Assembly (NCBI RefSeq): GCF_012489685.1
Contig: NC_080043.1
Span: 4,962,501-5,026,500, forward strand
DNA: 64,000 nt
From: Lotus japonicus
Lineage: Eukaryota; Streptophyta; Magnoliopsida; Fabales; Fabaceae
Direction of reading: 5' to 3'
In this document: positions 52,076 to 64,000 of the stretch, piece by piece
Position numbering within the stretch: the first letter of the stretch is position 1
How the letters are laid out: the number at the start of each line of letters is the position of its first letter
Notes under the pieces: generated by a model
Database searches by the model: none
Told to the model about the DNA's origin: nothing
The model's input: the letters and a program-made list of their open reading frames with translations, nothing else
Translations under genes and position numbers: made by a program

Positions 52076-54479
52076 TGATAGAAAGCAAGAAAGAAAGAAA
52101 GTGTCTGCTTGCTTATGTAGCTTGAGTTTTGTTCTGTCTGGACTCTGTTCCTTTCTTTATATTATTTTCAATTCAAGCATGGTATTTAGGCATCCTACTA
52201 GATTGTTTTCTCTTAACCTCATTCTTTTGTTAGGGTGTGTTTTAATAACAATTGTGATTATACATGTACATACACATTTCAGCGGACATCTAATAGATAT
52301 ATAGTTTACCAGTGACGCTTAAAACGGCTAATAAATTATATGTGTATTGGATGTTGCTAAAATCGATATATTCAACTAATATTTTTCTAATATGTAATAT
52401 GAAAGAGCTTTTATATTTATAAGAAAAATTTCATTCATTATTTATCTCAAGGTGTATAATAACGTTCGTTTATACAGGTGTCATGTCAAAAGTACCCAAC
52501 ATATAATTTCTATTGATTAAGCCATTAGATTTGTAGTTTTAACCTATTATTTAATGGTTGATTCGCTTCTAATTTACACCTCTCATGCTTGTCTAATACA
52601 AGATTCTATCATAGTAGAATTAGGAATTATTTGGCAAATAGCATATGTGCCACACCACACAGCAATAGGGAAAAGTTATGATTGGGGAGTTAAATATGGG
52701 AGAGGCATTGACTTCAGAACCCAACAGCAGAGACTCTTGTATTGGTGATGTGATTGGGAATGATAGCTACATGTGCACTAATCCCATTGTTAGATTAATT
52801 CCAATTTTTAGACATTTTAAGAGTGCATTAAATTTTTTAAATACTTTCATCACTTCCTATGTCACTTTTAATTAACTCCCATAAACTAATAAAATAGTTA
52901 ATAATCATGAATTTATAAAATTAGTATTAATTTTATTACACAATCTTTATTACAAATTTAAAAGAATTTATTGATGTACTAGCGAAATTGAATATAAAAC
53001 ATTAAAAGTGAAAATAAAAAGCTCAATGTATATCATTCACAATACTTAAAAGTAGTCGTTTGAACTATAAGATTGAGATTTCGATCCTTAGAAGTCGCAC
53101 TTCTAAAGAAACCTTTAACGTTCATCACACACAAATCAAATAAAATTGCATCAATAAAAAGATACTTATGGTTTTAAAAAGTAAAAATAGAAACATTTAA
53201 TGATTGACAAATATTTTAAAATGACACATATTATGGTTGGCTAAATGAGCCATAAGGGTTACTTAACCTCACCTCAATTGACCAATAGAATTATTTATAA
53301 ATAAATTAATAAATAAAATATAAAATTTTTATTCCACTTATTTTAAATATGATTGATCCACCTAGGACTATGAGTTATTTAACTCAAACTATTACATGGG
53401 TCATTTAGACAACCACTTACATATAAATATATGTGAACAATTTAGAATGTTTCATGCATTTTGTCTTGTAAAAAAAATTAGAATGTCCCATAAATAGAAA
53501 CAAATTGAATATTTTTTGGGCTTTATCTATTTAGAATCAATTTTTTCTTTCATCCAATTTTTACTTGTTATTTTTTTCTATCTCTCTTTTCTTACTCAAT
53601 GATATCACATAACATATCGATGTTTTCCCCCTTGCTTTGTTAGGGTTAGCTCATCTGGAGGAAAACCCGCGAGACTCCACAACCGGGGAAGAAAGCCAAA
53701 GAGACACCAAAAAAGGTCCAAACGATAAAGGAAGAAGCCATGAAGGATGTTTCTATCCTCAATTTCGCAATAGCAATCACGAAATTTCCAATTGAAAATT
53801 TAGGAGCCCTATTTCATACAAATGAATTCTTCTAAAAAAAATTCAATGTGGATTAAATTACTTGTTTAGTTCAAAAAAAAGAACTTGTTAGTGTTCATTC
53901 AATAAAAGAAACTACGTAAACAAAATTAATTTTAATATCCAAACATAACTATTAGTCTTATTTTGTCACTTCAGAAACTTGCTTACTTTAAAGAATCTTA
54001 GCCAACAAATTTTACGGTTCATGAGTTATTATTATGACAATAAAAATACATAATAAAAATAAAATTAAATAATCATTCATTAAAAAATAATACAGGCTTG
54101 TATATTTTTTATCATTTCAAATAATCTGCAACTGAGACCAAAAGGCAAAAGGTGCAAGTTGTGTGAGGTGAAAGATTATTCAAGAGCTTTCAGCAAGCTG
54201 TGAATGTGACTACATCAAACCAATCATGTTAGCCTCTAAATGCACGTTAACAAGTCAATCTGTCTCACATCTTACATCTACATATATATGCTTCCACAAG
54301 AAGGTGAAGAGGCTTCACCCAAGTTGCATTCTTTCCATGAGAGTCACACCAAATTATGGGAGTCTCCATAGTATTTGGTCCATTTGGTATACAAGAACTG
54401 CATCGTTAATTTCACAAGCACAACAAATTCTCCAAAGCGTAGCGAAAATCGTGGCATCTCGGAGAGTGAGTAACTCTGA
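52076..54479. other. Intergenic, VQ gene promoter to DRP5A 3' side
   Basis: The VQ promoter is at the left; a TATA-like aatataaag on the minus strand near 52156-52164 and a GAAA-rich leader are visible. The rest is AT-rich with a pyrimidine-rich repeat (53545-53625). No supported gene. Confidence 0.4.
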
Positions 54480-57400
54480 TCAAAGAGCTCGAGCAACATT
54501 TTTAAACTCATTCAAGCAAGACTGGAGTGTCTTCTGACGCTTTGTTAGAGACTCTCGTTCATTTTGCAGAACATCTATGGCGCCCGGAGCAACAAACATG
54601 TCCATGAATTTCTCATCATTCACAGCAAATAAATCTAACATGAGAGCCACGAGAAGTCCCTCTCGGCTGCACAAATAAACACAACAAAACAGGCGTTGTA
54701 ATTGATAGTTGCATACACTGAGGTAATGTGGACCATATAGACCATATATAAATTAGATCCATGTTATCTAATGAGGTTAGGAAATTTATACATTGACACC
54801 CCAATTCCACCCGACCCCTAGAGAGAGATTGGAATGAAAGAGAGGAGTGAAAGATATGATGAAAGACAAAGTGAGTGCGGATATATCAAAACTGGCTATG
54901 GTCTGAAAAAGGGTGAGCATAAGTTTAAGAAGAATATAATTCAAAAAAGAAACATGAATAGAAGCAAATATATTATTCATTAGGAAGAAGATATGAGGAG
55001 CAAAAACCTAATTTTTGTAAAACAAATTAAATCAACCAGAAGAGAAAAATAACAAAAACTAGTATAAGAGAGGAGTGAAAGATATGATGAAAGACAAAGT
55101 GAGTGCGGATATATCAAAACTGGCTATGGTCTGAAAAAGGGTGAGCATAAGTTTAAGAAGAATATAATTCAAAAAAGAAACATGAATAGAAGCAAATATA
55201 TTATTCATTAGGAAGAAGATATGAGGAGCAAAAACCTAATTTTTGTAAAACAAATTAAATCAACCAGAAGAGAAAAATAACAAAAACTAGTACCCTTTGA
55301 GGCTTGAAGTTAATTTGCCACTGCAAGGTGATGATGGTGGGAAAGAGCACAATAGGATGCTCTTTAATGGAAATATGTGACGGAAAACATCATGAATTTG
55401 GAAAGGGAAAGGTATTTGGTTGGAGTATTTCTGAAGTTAAAACATTCTACAGAAAGGTAATAGTGCAGTACTGAGAACATTCTACCAATATTTTCTGTTA
55501 CCTTATGTATCTCTACCTCCCTAGTTCAAGTCCATTAAGCTAAATTCGGACTTGGAGGGTTGTGTACCTCCCCCGAGTAAGGAAGACTCAAACTCGAACT
55601 TAAGGGCAGGAAGCTCGGCCTAGATAGTGAACTATGTTAACACGTAATTAAGAGGCCGCTTGTAACCTCCAAGGATATTAAGCCAATCATCAAGGCTACC
55701 CTTAAGGTGATCATTAAGCCACTAAATTGACCAATAAAGTATCATATTACCCAGAGCAACCAAGAACCCAAGAGGCAAGCAATCCTAAACCTTATAGCCC
55801 CCAACAATGACGGGAAAAATAAGTTCAATCACCACGGATTCTGGGACCTAAGGCTAAGTGTTCTTGTACACTTGGCTTAATTCCCCGAATATGGAGAGAA
55901 CAGTATCGTCTATTCTTTTTTTACCACATGTATCATCCGTGGGAGCTAATCATGTTTGAGAATTGAACATCCACATCATTTGGGGATAACTCTTCCAGCC
56001 GAAATTATCAATTCACTAGACTCGAGCCGAGAACCAATCACCCGTTGATTAAATCATTCTATCAATATGGTACCGCCTATAGCTTGAACTTTTATAGTGA
56101 TGCATTAAGCAAGCAAAATTAAGGCCGAAACTGGTTTTAGAAAAGTACAGAAGCTTACCAAGGGGTTAGGAATCCAGAGTTCATGGTTGATGTCACGCCT
56201 CTCTCAACAAGAACTTCACGTATACGTGCAAAATGCTGGGCAGCTGATAAACAGATTTCTGAGTAAGGTGAACCTGATCTCTCCCCATTTCCAAACAAAA
56301 TGCCCCCATTTTGCGGCCTAATATACTCAGAATTTTTTCCATTTCCTGCCATTCTGGAGACCCTCTTCCTCGGTCCAAGGTCATTACAAATTCCAAGCTC
56401 CCTCTTTTTTGGATCACCTGGCTGATCAGGAGATGGGGTCTCAGGGATAGTCATTTGGCTTTCTCGCAAAGCGTCTCTAGCTTCTGCTGCAGCTTTACCC
56501 GGTGTGGTTTCCTGCATGTTATTATTTTCTGGAGGTATGTTTTCCTGATCCCTCATTGCATCATGATTGGAAGCTGAACTCGTGTCGCTCAAATCAAGGA
56601 AAGCCTGGCTGAATTTGTTGAAAGTGGCAGCATTTTGGCCAGAACTGGGTTGGAATTCATTGAAGTAGCAGACCTGTGAGTATGGACTGGTAACTGAATC
56701 AAGGTGGTGCCTCACAAGCTGCTTGCACTGCTTAGTGAGATCCTTTATGAAACGACTGTATGCACACCGTAAAGCAGCATGAAAACCAACATAGCCATCC
56801 ATGTTTCCTGATTTAATCCCATCTTCAAGGTGGGAAAAAACACCAGTAAGCTTTTCGAATCAGTTGCAAGAAATAATATCAAAATATAAGAGATGCAAAA
56901 AACATAATCACCACTAAGCTTTACCTATTCCTTACAAAGTTACAAGGGGTTATATGCTTTATGCCTTTATCACAAAATAGACAAAATATGGTTAAAATCT
57001 AAAAGACAATTGAAGGGGGAAAATCCCAAGACATTAACACAAAATGAAATGAATATATGCATTCCCAGAAAACATATAAAAAAGATGATAGTAGAACAAC
57101 TTTTTTTCTTTTTTTGTATATTTAAGTTCTGGAAGGACAATGAAATATTCAATTGCCCAAATGTAAATTAAAAAATATCTTTAAGCTGAAGAAATCAGAA
57201 CCCGTGCAAAGGATTGACTTGATGCCTGAGTTGGAATGGGAAATGGAATCAACTATTGAGGAAATTTTTGACATTCAAGTAGTGAGAACCCAATAAATAA
57301 GAAAGTGTTTATTTTCTGGTGCATTCAACTTTCCAAGAGGGTTTTTCCAATTGAGCTAAGTATTTGGTTTGAGAAAACGTACATTCACATATTCACATCT

Positions 57401-60332
57401 AATCAAATGGATGTGTTTAGTTTCCAGTCGAAAACACATTCATGATTCAACTGACATATTTTTCAAGTGAGGAAAGTTGTTGGATTGAGAAAAGCACATG
57501 CACACCCAATCTAGAGCCAACAACACAACTGACAACTGAACGGTATACCAACAAGGAGTTTCACTTACATTGTGAATCACGACAGCGGTTTCTTTCTAGA
57601 GCCAAATCAAATAAACTTCCTAAAACAAAAGCAAGCCGATCACAAGCAGTATCAAGAAGAGGAGCAAGCCATGATCTAGCAGCAGCACGTGCAATCTCTG
57701 CAGCAGCCTCTGTTAGTCCTCTTCCCCCACCTCGGCCAGCATGGGCAAGTAATATATTTGCTACCTGTGAAAATGACACTAAAGAATTTGAAGTTGAAAT
57801 CTCAAAAAAAATTGTTCCTCCAATGAGTATATGAAAATTAAATCACCTTCTCCCGTGACACCGGGGGGCATTCAATGGAATATGCAGCGCAACGAAATTC
57901 ATGCATCACCCTCTCAAATGCAGCCCCTCCATAAAGGCGAAGGGTAGCATTAGGGGGATTTACATCCGTAATGACACCAGGCCAAACCCCAATACCACTT
58001 TCTGACCTCTCTTGTACTGTTGTTTTCCCCCACTGCTCAGGGCAAGGATCCGCTGCACCATCAATCAATGCACCCTGGAACAAAACAAAAGATGCACCTA
58101 TCAACTTAAAACAAATGCACATAATCGTTGACACCCTTTGTTGAAAGATGTTCAAAATTACAGCTCATTTGTGTAAGTGAATTGCATAGAAGCTTAGAAT
58201 ACATTATAAACTTGGTCCAAGGTGTGGAGACCAAAGGGTGTAAGTAATATATATGGTACATTAAATCCATCAGAAGAGAAATTTTTGCAATATAAACTTG
58301 GTCCATCAATGAAAAAGTTTATAGATATGAGTAGAGACACAATAAGTGGTTTTGTACAAACTGTTAAACACGGTTCATCAGTCATGAATAAGTACCAACC
58401 ACATGGTTGCTGATAGAAGCTGCATCCAGCATTGCGAATTTCCTAAGATGAGAAATATCTGAAGTGGCCTGTAGCTTTGAATCCAGTCCGGCAAGCTCAG
58501 AAGTGATTTCACCACACCGTTGCTCAAGCAATGCAAGAGTTGCAGGCGCAGCTTCTTTGTATTTCTTCTGTAGCTCAGACTCCAAATAATCCCTCAGACG
58601 GCCAAAACCAACATAGGACTTGAACTTTTCTTCATCGAAACCTCCCTTGACACCCTCACGAAGATGACGAATAACCTCCGAGTCCACCTGAGAAATCTGT
58701 CTACGGAACTCCTCATTCGAAACATTGGTTCTGTCCTTAGGCAGGGCCACATAATAAGGGCGAGTGCTATCTCCAAGGTATCCACTTGCACTCAAATAGC
58801 GATCTACTTCCCACCGGTCACTAAATTCCTGCAAGCATCAGATAGCTTATCGCCGAGACAACAATAACCAAAGCACTATTTCACTGCATGATGTCAGCTA
58901 CATGAATCAACCAACTTCATATATTGTAACATACCATGTTTAGTTATGCATTTGCATCATCCAACCCACGACTCCAATCTTCAAAACATGGTTTTGTAAT
59001 TTTTAACATGTTTGAGAACATATTCCTCAAGGGTTGGAACATGGTTTTGAGTAAAATTAACTATCTATTAGCATGTTTGGAAACCCTTCTAAAATTGATT
59101 TTAAAGTCAAAATCAGTTTCAGAAAGAAACTTCTATAAGTAGCTTTTGAATGCTATAATTGATTAAAATCTACACATGAATCACTCTACTCCAATCATGC
59201 TTAACCAAATCAATTCTACAAAAAAAAATCAAATTTATTCAGAAACACATTTCCAAATGCTCACCCAATCACACACATAATATCTAATGATGTCCATGTC
59301 TAACTCACAGACAATTTAAATGCAGAAACAACACCATATACTCCATGCATACTTCTACCAATTGATAACAAAAACAATCATAAGTTGATGAGTTAACTAA
59401 AGAATTATATCATCAAATTCATACCTTGAGTCGATTATCAAATTTAGATACAACAACAACCGTCCGTCTAAACGTGGGATCAATTTCGCGAACCGCATCC
59501 AACCACAATGAGGAGCACCACTCAACACTACTCTGCTGAAGGAACAAGATAATGCGGTGTGGAGGAGCAGCCAATGACTTCACCATCGAAAGAATCTCCT
59601 CAGGCGTGCTCTCCGGTTCACCCTTCTTCGCCTGCGAAACACAAACACAAAATCAAACCTTCTACATCTCCTCACCTCTAAAAAACCCCATTCCCAAATT
59701 CCAAAACCCTAACCTTGAGAACAAACCCCGGCGTGTCGATAATCGTGAGATTAGGACAATGCGCGTAATCAGCTCTCAGCACAATCGGCTTCGGGGAAAC
59801 CGCGGTCCTCGTCGTCTTCAAAAGCGCCTCGGTTCGAGACTTGATAATGTCAGCAATGGTAGAAGCAGAAACCACAGGACTTCCATACTCTTCTGAATCT
59901 TCCTCCTGCAAATCAGTTACAACTGTTATAACCGTTTAATAACCGAATTCAGTTACGTTACGGTTGCAGTTACAACCAGAAAGCAAAAATTGATAGAAAT
60001 GGGTGGCGATTTTGAACCTGGAAGCGGCAGCGAGGTTCTGCGGCGGAGGGATCATGGAGCATTTGGAGGATAAGGGGGCGGCGAGTGCCCATCTCGACCT
60101 CGCGGACATTGAAGCGGAACCCGAGGAGGGCTTCGAGGAGGGAGCTTTTGCCATCGGATTGGCCACCGACGGCGACGATCTCCGGGATTGGGAGTGTTTC
60201 GCCGAAGGCTACGGCGGCGGCTTGGAGGCGGTTGTAGGCCTCAAATCGAGACGTGGAATCGGGGCGATGTCTCCGGCGGGATGATTTGTCCGATGGGGTT
60301 TTGGTGGGAGGAGTGGCGGTGGAGGATGACAT
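54480..60332 (-). CDS. DRP5A: Dynamin-related protein, DRP5A type
   Basis: Large GTPase of 805 aa. Eight exons: 60332-60018, 59905-59714, 59631-59425, 58828-58400, 58074-57847, 57764-57569, 56822-56159, 54666-54480. All introns are GT-AG and the exons sum to 2418 nt. GTPase motifs: G1 GGQSDGKSS (56-64), G2 Thr in MGTRRP (83), G3 DTPG (162-165), G4 SKFD (about 231-234). The middle and GTPase-effector regions follow, with HAGRGGGRGLTEAAAEIA and, at the end, LDLFAVNDEKFMDMFVAPGAI. There is no PH domain or proline-rich tail, as in plant DRP5A. DRP5A acts at the forming cell plate in cytokinesis; this is family knowledge. The last intron (1.5 kb) contains a 228-bp tandem duplication. Confidence 0.94.
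54839..55292 (-). repeat. 228-bp tandem duplication in the last DRP5A intron
   Basis: 54839-55066 and 55067-55292 read alike base for base as far as I compared them, starting agagaggagtgaaag and ending aaaaactagta. The near-identity means the duplication is recent. It lies wholly in the intron. Confidence 0.88.
55500..56100. other. Unidentified insertion-like stretch in the last DRP5A intron
   Basis: A less AT-rich stretch than the surrounding intron (for example acctcccccgagtaagga, aagaggccgcttgtaacc). Its composition resembles LTR sequence, but no terminal repeats or duplications were found. Confidence 0.25.
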
Positions 60333-62792
60333 GGTTGCCGTGGTTTGAGTGGGGAATGGAGGGAGGGAGAGATGGATGGAGTTTGAATTTGAATTTGGGG
60401 TTGGTCTCTTTCCTTTTCGACCGTTGTATTTGAACTTGTTGGGTTGCGACTAAATAAAATGTGTTGAACTAGTGGACGTTGAATCATTTCATGGCACACC
60501 AATCCATTTTTTACATAAATTTACTTAAAACATAAACAAGACATTTTTAACTATATAAATCTAAATCTTAGTTGTACTTGCAATTTATTAATTTCATGAC
60601 AATATTGTCATCAGTTAAAGTCGTCAGAAAATGACATGCCGAATTTTCCCGCCACCCTAATCTTTTTCATCAAGCTTTCATGCGCTAACACTGAAGGCTT
60701 TGATCGTTGATTACATTTTTTTGTGTGAAAAAGTCATTATGGACGGTTGTCAAAGTCATGGTAATTGGCAGATAAATGTGTTTGTCGGTAAATAGCTAGC
60801 GGTATTCTTATAGTGTTATCCTCAATTTCAATCGGATAAATCCTCTCAAAATTTTAAAAAAAAATTGATCATAAACTTGTTGTTCTAGATTTGATATTTG
60901 GCGCTCTTTTTTTCTTCATCCTAGAATCAAAATTTTGAGGTGTTTTGTGTTGAATTATTCATGTTCTACTCATTCAAGTACTAGATCCTTGTAGTTTGAT
61001 CAATTTAATTAGTGGAAATTTTGTAGATATTGGTAAAATAAATTGATAACGGTGCACCATACTTACGCGCTAGATTACCGATAGCTTGGACCATCAGTAA
61101 CAACGCGCTAAATTTTCCCGCCAAAGTTACTGAGAATTTATGAATGTTTAATTTCTTAACCAACGGTTTTCGTACCGTCGGTAATAGATTGTCGGTAAAT
61201 AAAACTTTTATTCGAGTGTATACATCCAAAAAATATTGGACATTGCTCTGGTATCCTTGAAAATGGCAGGTTCAGTATCCTTCAATTCAATATTTACCAC
61301 CGATTTAAGTTAATCCCAAGTTAAAAACACACAACTTAGGATTTTCCTTCTCAATCCTTTAAATTGAAAAGCTATTTTCAAAAAACTAATTTTAAAAATT
61401 TATTTTTCAGAGGATGAAAAGAATAGTTTTTTTTTTAAATCGGAAAGATAAATTGCACCACCCTCCACGATTGATCCGTAAACCTCCTCCACTCAACTCA
61501 TATGTGGGTCACATCACTCTTCGAATAGACCTACACATAAGAACCTAGCATACGACTACTTGAACATTGATATACATTCATAAATTATTTAAATTGAAAA
61601 TACACGATTTGGGAATTTCCTTCTCAATTTTTTTAAATTCAAAATCAATTTTCAAACTTATTTTTCGGAGTAAGAAAAGAATAATCTGAAGATATTTTGC
61701 AATGCTAAATTACTTGTGACTTAAAAAAAACAAATAAAAAGCATCTCAATGAAAAAAGAGGTTTCTTTTTTTGGTCAATAGTTTAAAAACAATTTATATC
61801 AAACTCATTTTTTCTGTCTTCCTCTTTGTCATTTTCTCTCTTTCTATTTTAAAAAACAAAAAACTGTTTTTGCAAACTAGGTTCTAAAAGTTCAAATATT
61901 AGTCATATTAATCCTATACAAATCTCAAAGAGAGGAACATGTCATAAGAACACAACTAGTAATTGAAGTTAATCCAGACTAAAAACACACGATATAGAAA
62001 TTTCCTTCTCAACCTTTTAAATTCATAAACTATTTTCAAAAAACAATTTTAAAACTTATTTTCAGTGGAAGAAAAAAACATTTTAAATGAGATATATTGC
62101 AAAGTTAAACTACTTGTGACTTGAAAACTAAAAACAATGTTCATCAAAAGAAACTAAAGTAAAAATAGAAAACATCTGAAATATTTAGAGATTTCAGTTT
62201 TAAAAATTACAACTTATATCAAACATTTTTTTGCTTTTTCTATTATTATAATCTAAACTTTTTTGCAAAAGAGTGGCCTTAAGTTCTTGAAATTCAAATA
62301 GTGGTCATATTAATCCTATACGAATCTCAAAAAGAGGGTCACATCACTCTGGGGATGAACATTCACACGAACACACCAACCTTGGGGTAATGAACATACA
62401 CACAATACCCGAGAGTATAACTTTCAAGCCATAATTCTACAAAAGGTTTTTTTTTTGTATATATTATCAAGTCTATAACCAACATAAAGAGATATCAACA
62501 TTAAGTTTCAGTATCTCACAGTACCATTCCTTTGACCAATTAACTATAAAAAAAGAAAAATGAAAACCAAAATCTATGTTTCTGGTAAAACAAAATGTAA
62601 AATTAAATAGTCATACTACATGTATGAAGCTTCACAGAAAGGAGCTCAACCATAACATGGTGTGTTTGATCCACATTCCCTCCAAGAGGTTGTGTAGAAC
62701 AGAAGAAAAGAAAACTTACTGACACTGGCAGCAAATCTAGACACCCGAAAAAACTGAAAATGGATTTTCAGCTCCTTCTACATCTAAGCTGT
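60333..62792. other. Intergenic between DRP5A 5' end and the proton-pump-interactor 3' end
   Basis: The DRP5A promoter is at the left, the 3' UTR of the right-hand gene at the right. Between are three diverged copies of an AT-rich block (61325-61425, 61602-61690, 61985-62075), a degenerate SINE (61429-61565) and a stretch with gtcggtaaata and cccgcca words (60620-61200) that may be an old transposon end. No supported gene. Confidence 0.4.
61429..61565 (-). mobile_element. Degenerate SINE copy
   Basis: T-run followed by atcggaaagataaatt, then a B-box-like gattgatccgtaaacctcc, matching the layout of the SINE at 27908 (tcggaaagataaatt, gattgagccctggacctcc). The A-box side is decayed and no flanking duplication was found. 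Confidence 0.45.
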
Positions 62793-63935
62793 TCAGAAAA
62801 GAAGGATGTATCCCAGCATCAACATGAACACAGCGAAGAAGGCTCCAGATGCCACCCATATCCAGTAATCGTTAGACCTTCTCCTCTTGAGAATTGCTTT
62901 CGGAATGGCCTCAGGGGCTTTTGCTCGGCTCCTCGATCTAACAACGTGCTCCTTCACGGCCTTCTCCTTCACCGGAGCTGAGGGTTGGACTTTATCATCA
63001 GCTTTCTCCTGTTCTGCCACCTCAACCGCTTCATTTGCCGGTTCCTCAGGGTTCGGAGCAGCTGCAGAGCCGGGACCCGATTTCTTTGCTTTCTTCTCAC
63101 GTTCCTAACACAAATCAAGACCCGAATTCATATTTCAGTACTTAATCTTGCATTCACAAAGCATGTTCAGAAAAGAGAATTGCACCAACAATCACCTTAA
63201 GCTTCTTCTCAGCCTCCTTCTGTGCTTTAGCTGCTGCTTTGGCTGCTGCTTTCTCTGCAAGCTTCTTCTTCCTTTCCAAGGCCAGCTTTGCTTTTGCTAG
63301 TTCCTCTTCTCTTTTCATCTGTTTCAACTTCGCCGGATCAATTTCCGGCTCTTTGACAGGAGCGTCCTTGTGCGGGTTTTCATATTCATATTCATCAGCA
63401 TCTTCTACATCATTGATAGCCAGACTGGGTTTCAAATTTTTTCCTTTGTTTTTGGTTTCTTTCTGAACCTTCGGGGCAGGCAGAGTTTCTTGGGGAGGCG
63501 CTTTAGGCTCCTCCTTTGGCTGCTGTTTCACACTGCTTTTCGGTAACTTTTCAGTTTCTGCAGCAGGTTTTGGTTCTTCCAGCAATGGCCTTTCATCGGG
63601 ATTCCTCATTCGACCATCCCTACTCAACTGCCGCATATCCAGCGATGGCAAAATTCTTTTCTCATAGTCATTCCTAAAGGATTTGTCGCTGTTCCAGAGT
63701 GACATAAATTTCTCAACCTAGAACCCACAAAAAATATAAATAAAATTGCAACTACTACACAACTTAGGTAAGAAAAACAGCAAAAAAAGTAGTAATATGA
63801 CTAATGTACAATGCAATGTGAGGCCTGTAGACAAACCTCTGTCTGTGACAGTTCCCCGAGAGCATCAATATCTTTCTTTGCAGCAACCTCTCGTGCTTTG
63901 CTCAAAATTGTACGACTTTGGAAGAAATGAGTGTT
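62793..63935 (-). CDS. Proton pump-interactor-like protein, C-terminal part
   Basis: Three exons of a gene continuing beyond the right edge: 63935-63837, 63717-63196 and 63104-62793, all phase 0 with GT-AG introns. Visible protein, about 310 aa: a segment with SRTILSKAREVA; then VEKFMSLWNSDKSFRNDYEKRILPS, a family signature; then a Lys/Glu/Ala-rich charged region, probably coiled coil (KRKK-, KAAAKAAAKAQKEAEKK-type runs). The single C-terminal membrane segment is WIWVASGAFFAVFMLMLGYI, ending three residues before the stop. PPI1-type proteins are tail-anchored, mostly at the ER, and bind the regulatory C terminus of the plasma-membrane H+-ATPase. Upstream exons are outside the window. Confidence 0.9.
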
Positions 63936-64000
63936 CTGAATAAATGAAGATCAATTCAAATTCAGAAATTATTCAGCACTGACTTGTGAAACAACAAATG

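Noticed and set aside
53055..53110. Possible SINE or tRNA-like B box (gatttcgatcc)
   Set aside because: No matching A box at the right distance and no flanking duplication.
54839..55292. CRISPR-like or satellite array
   Set aside because: Only two units of 228 bp with no spacers; a simple tandem duplication in a eukaryotic intron.
59000..59280. MITE in DRP5A intron 3
   Set aside because: gtttggaa and ttccaaat words at both ends are suggestive, but no convincing inverted repeat or duplication could be fixed.

Overview
This is a plant nuclear window. It holds spliced genes with GT-AG introns, AT-rich intergenic DNA, and nested LTR, LINE, SINE, CACTA, hAT, MULE and Stowaway-type elements. The proteins are ordinary angiosperm types. 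Repeat signatures I associate with legumes (the SINE, a 180-bp MITE, a purine-rich MITE-like family) make a papilionoid legume most likely, but that is inference; no species is claimed.

Layout. 1-12656: most of a minus-strand Tat-lineage Ty3/gypsy element (5' LTR, gag-protease, pol with dual RNase H). Between pol and the off-window 3' LTR it carries a plus-strand spliced gene with a plant mobile domain and a second small plus-strand ORF. 13943-15355: a UGT72-type glycosyltransferase, with a broken copy of its 5' end upstream. 17265-20953: a non-autonomous CACTA element containing a small MULE-type element. 20957-24263: retroelement relics. 24264-25488: an early-nodulin-like phytocyanin. 25650-30806: a cluster of small elements (three inverted-repeat elements, a SINE, two Stowaway-like MITEs). 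30821-35080: a LINE with a full-length ORF2 and a perfect 15-bp target-site duplication.

36215-48031: a 12-exon gene for the bifunctional methionine-salvage enzyme DEP1. Its last intron (6.8 kb) contains a TRIM that was itself interrupted by a 5.2-kb Reina-type gypsy element. 51274-51972: a VQ4-type VQ-motif protein. 54480-60332: an eight-exon dynamin-related protein (DRP5A type). 62793-63935: the 3' part of a proton-pump-interactor gene running off the right edge.

The host genes do not form an operon or visible pathway. They cover glycosylation, cell surface, methionine salvage, MAPK-linked defence regulation, cytokinesis and H+-ATPase regulation. The most noteworthy observations are the antisense gene block inside the Tat element, the element-in-element-in-intron structure in DEP1 with both target-site duplications intact, the palindrome-rich MULE MITE inside the CACTA element, and two very short retroposon stubs with long target-site duplications. 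All exon boundaries were derived by hand from reading frame and splice consensus; no database search was run.
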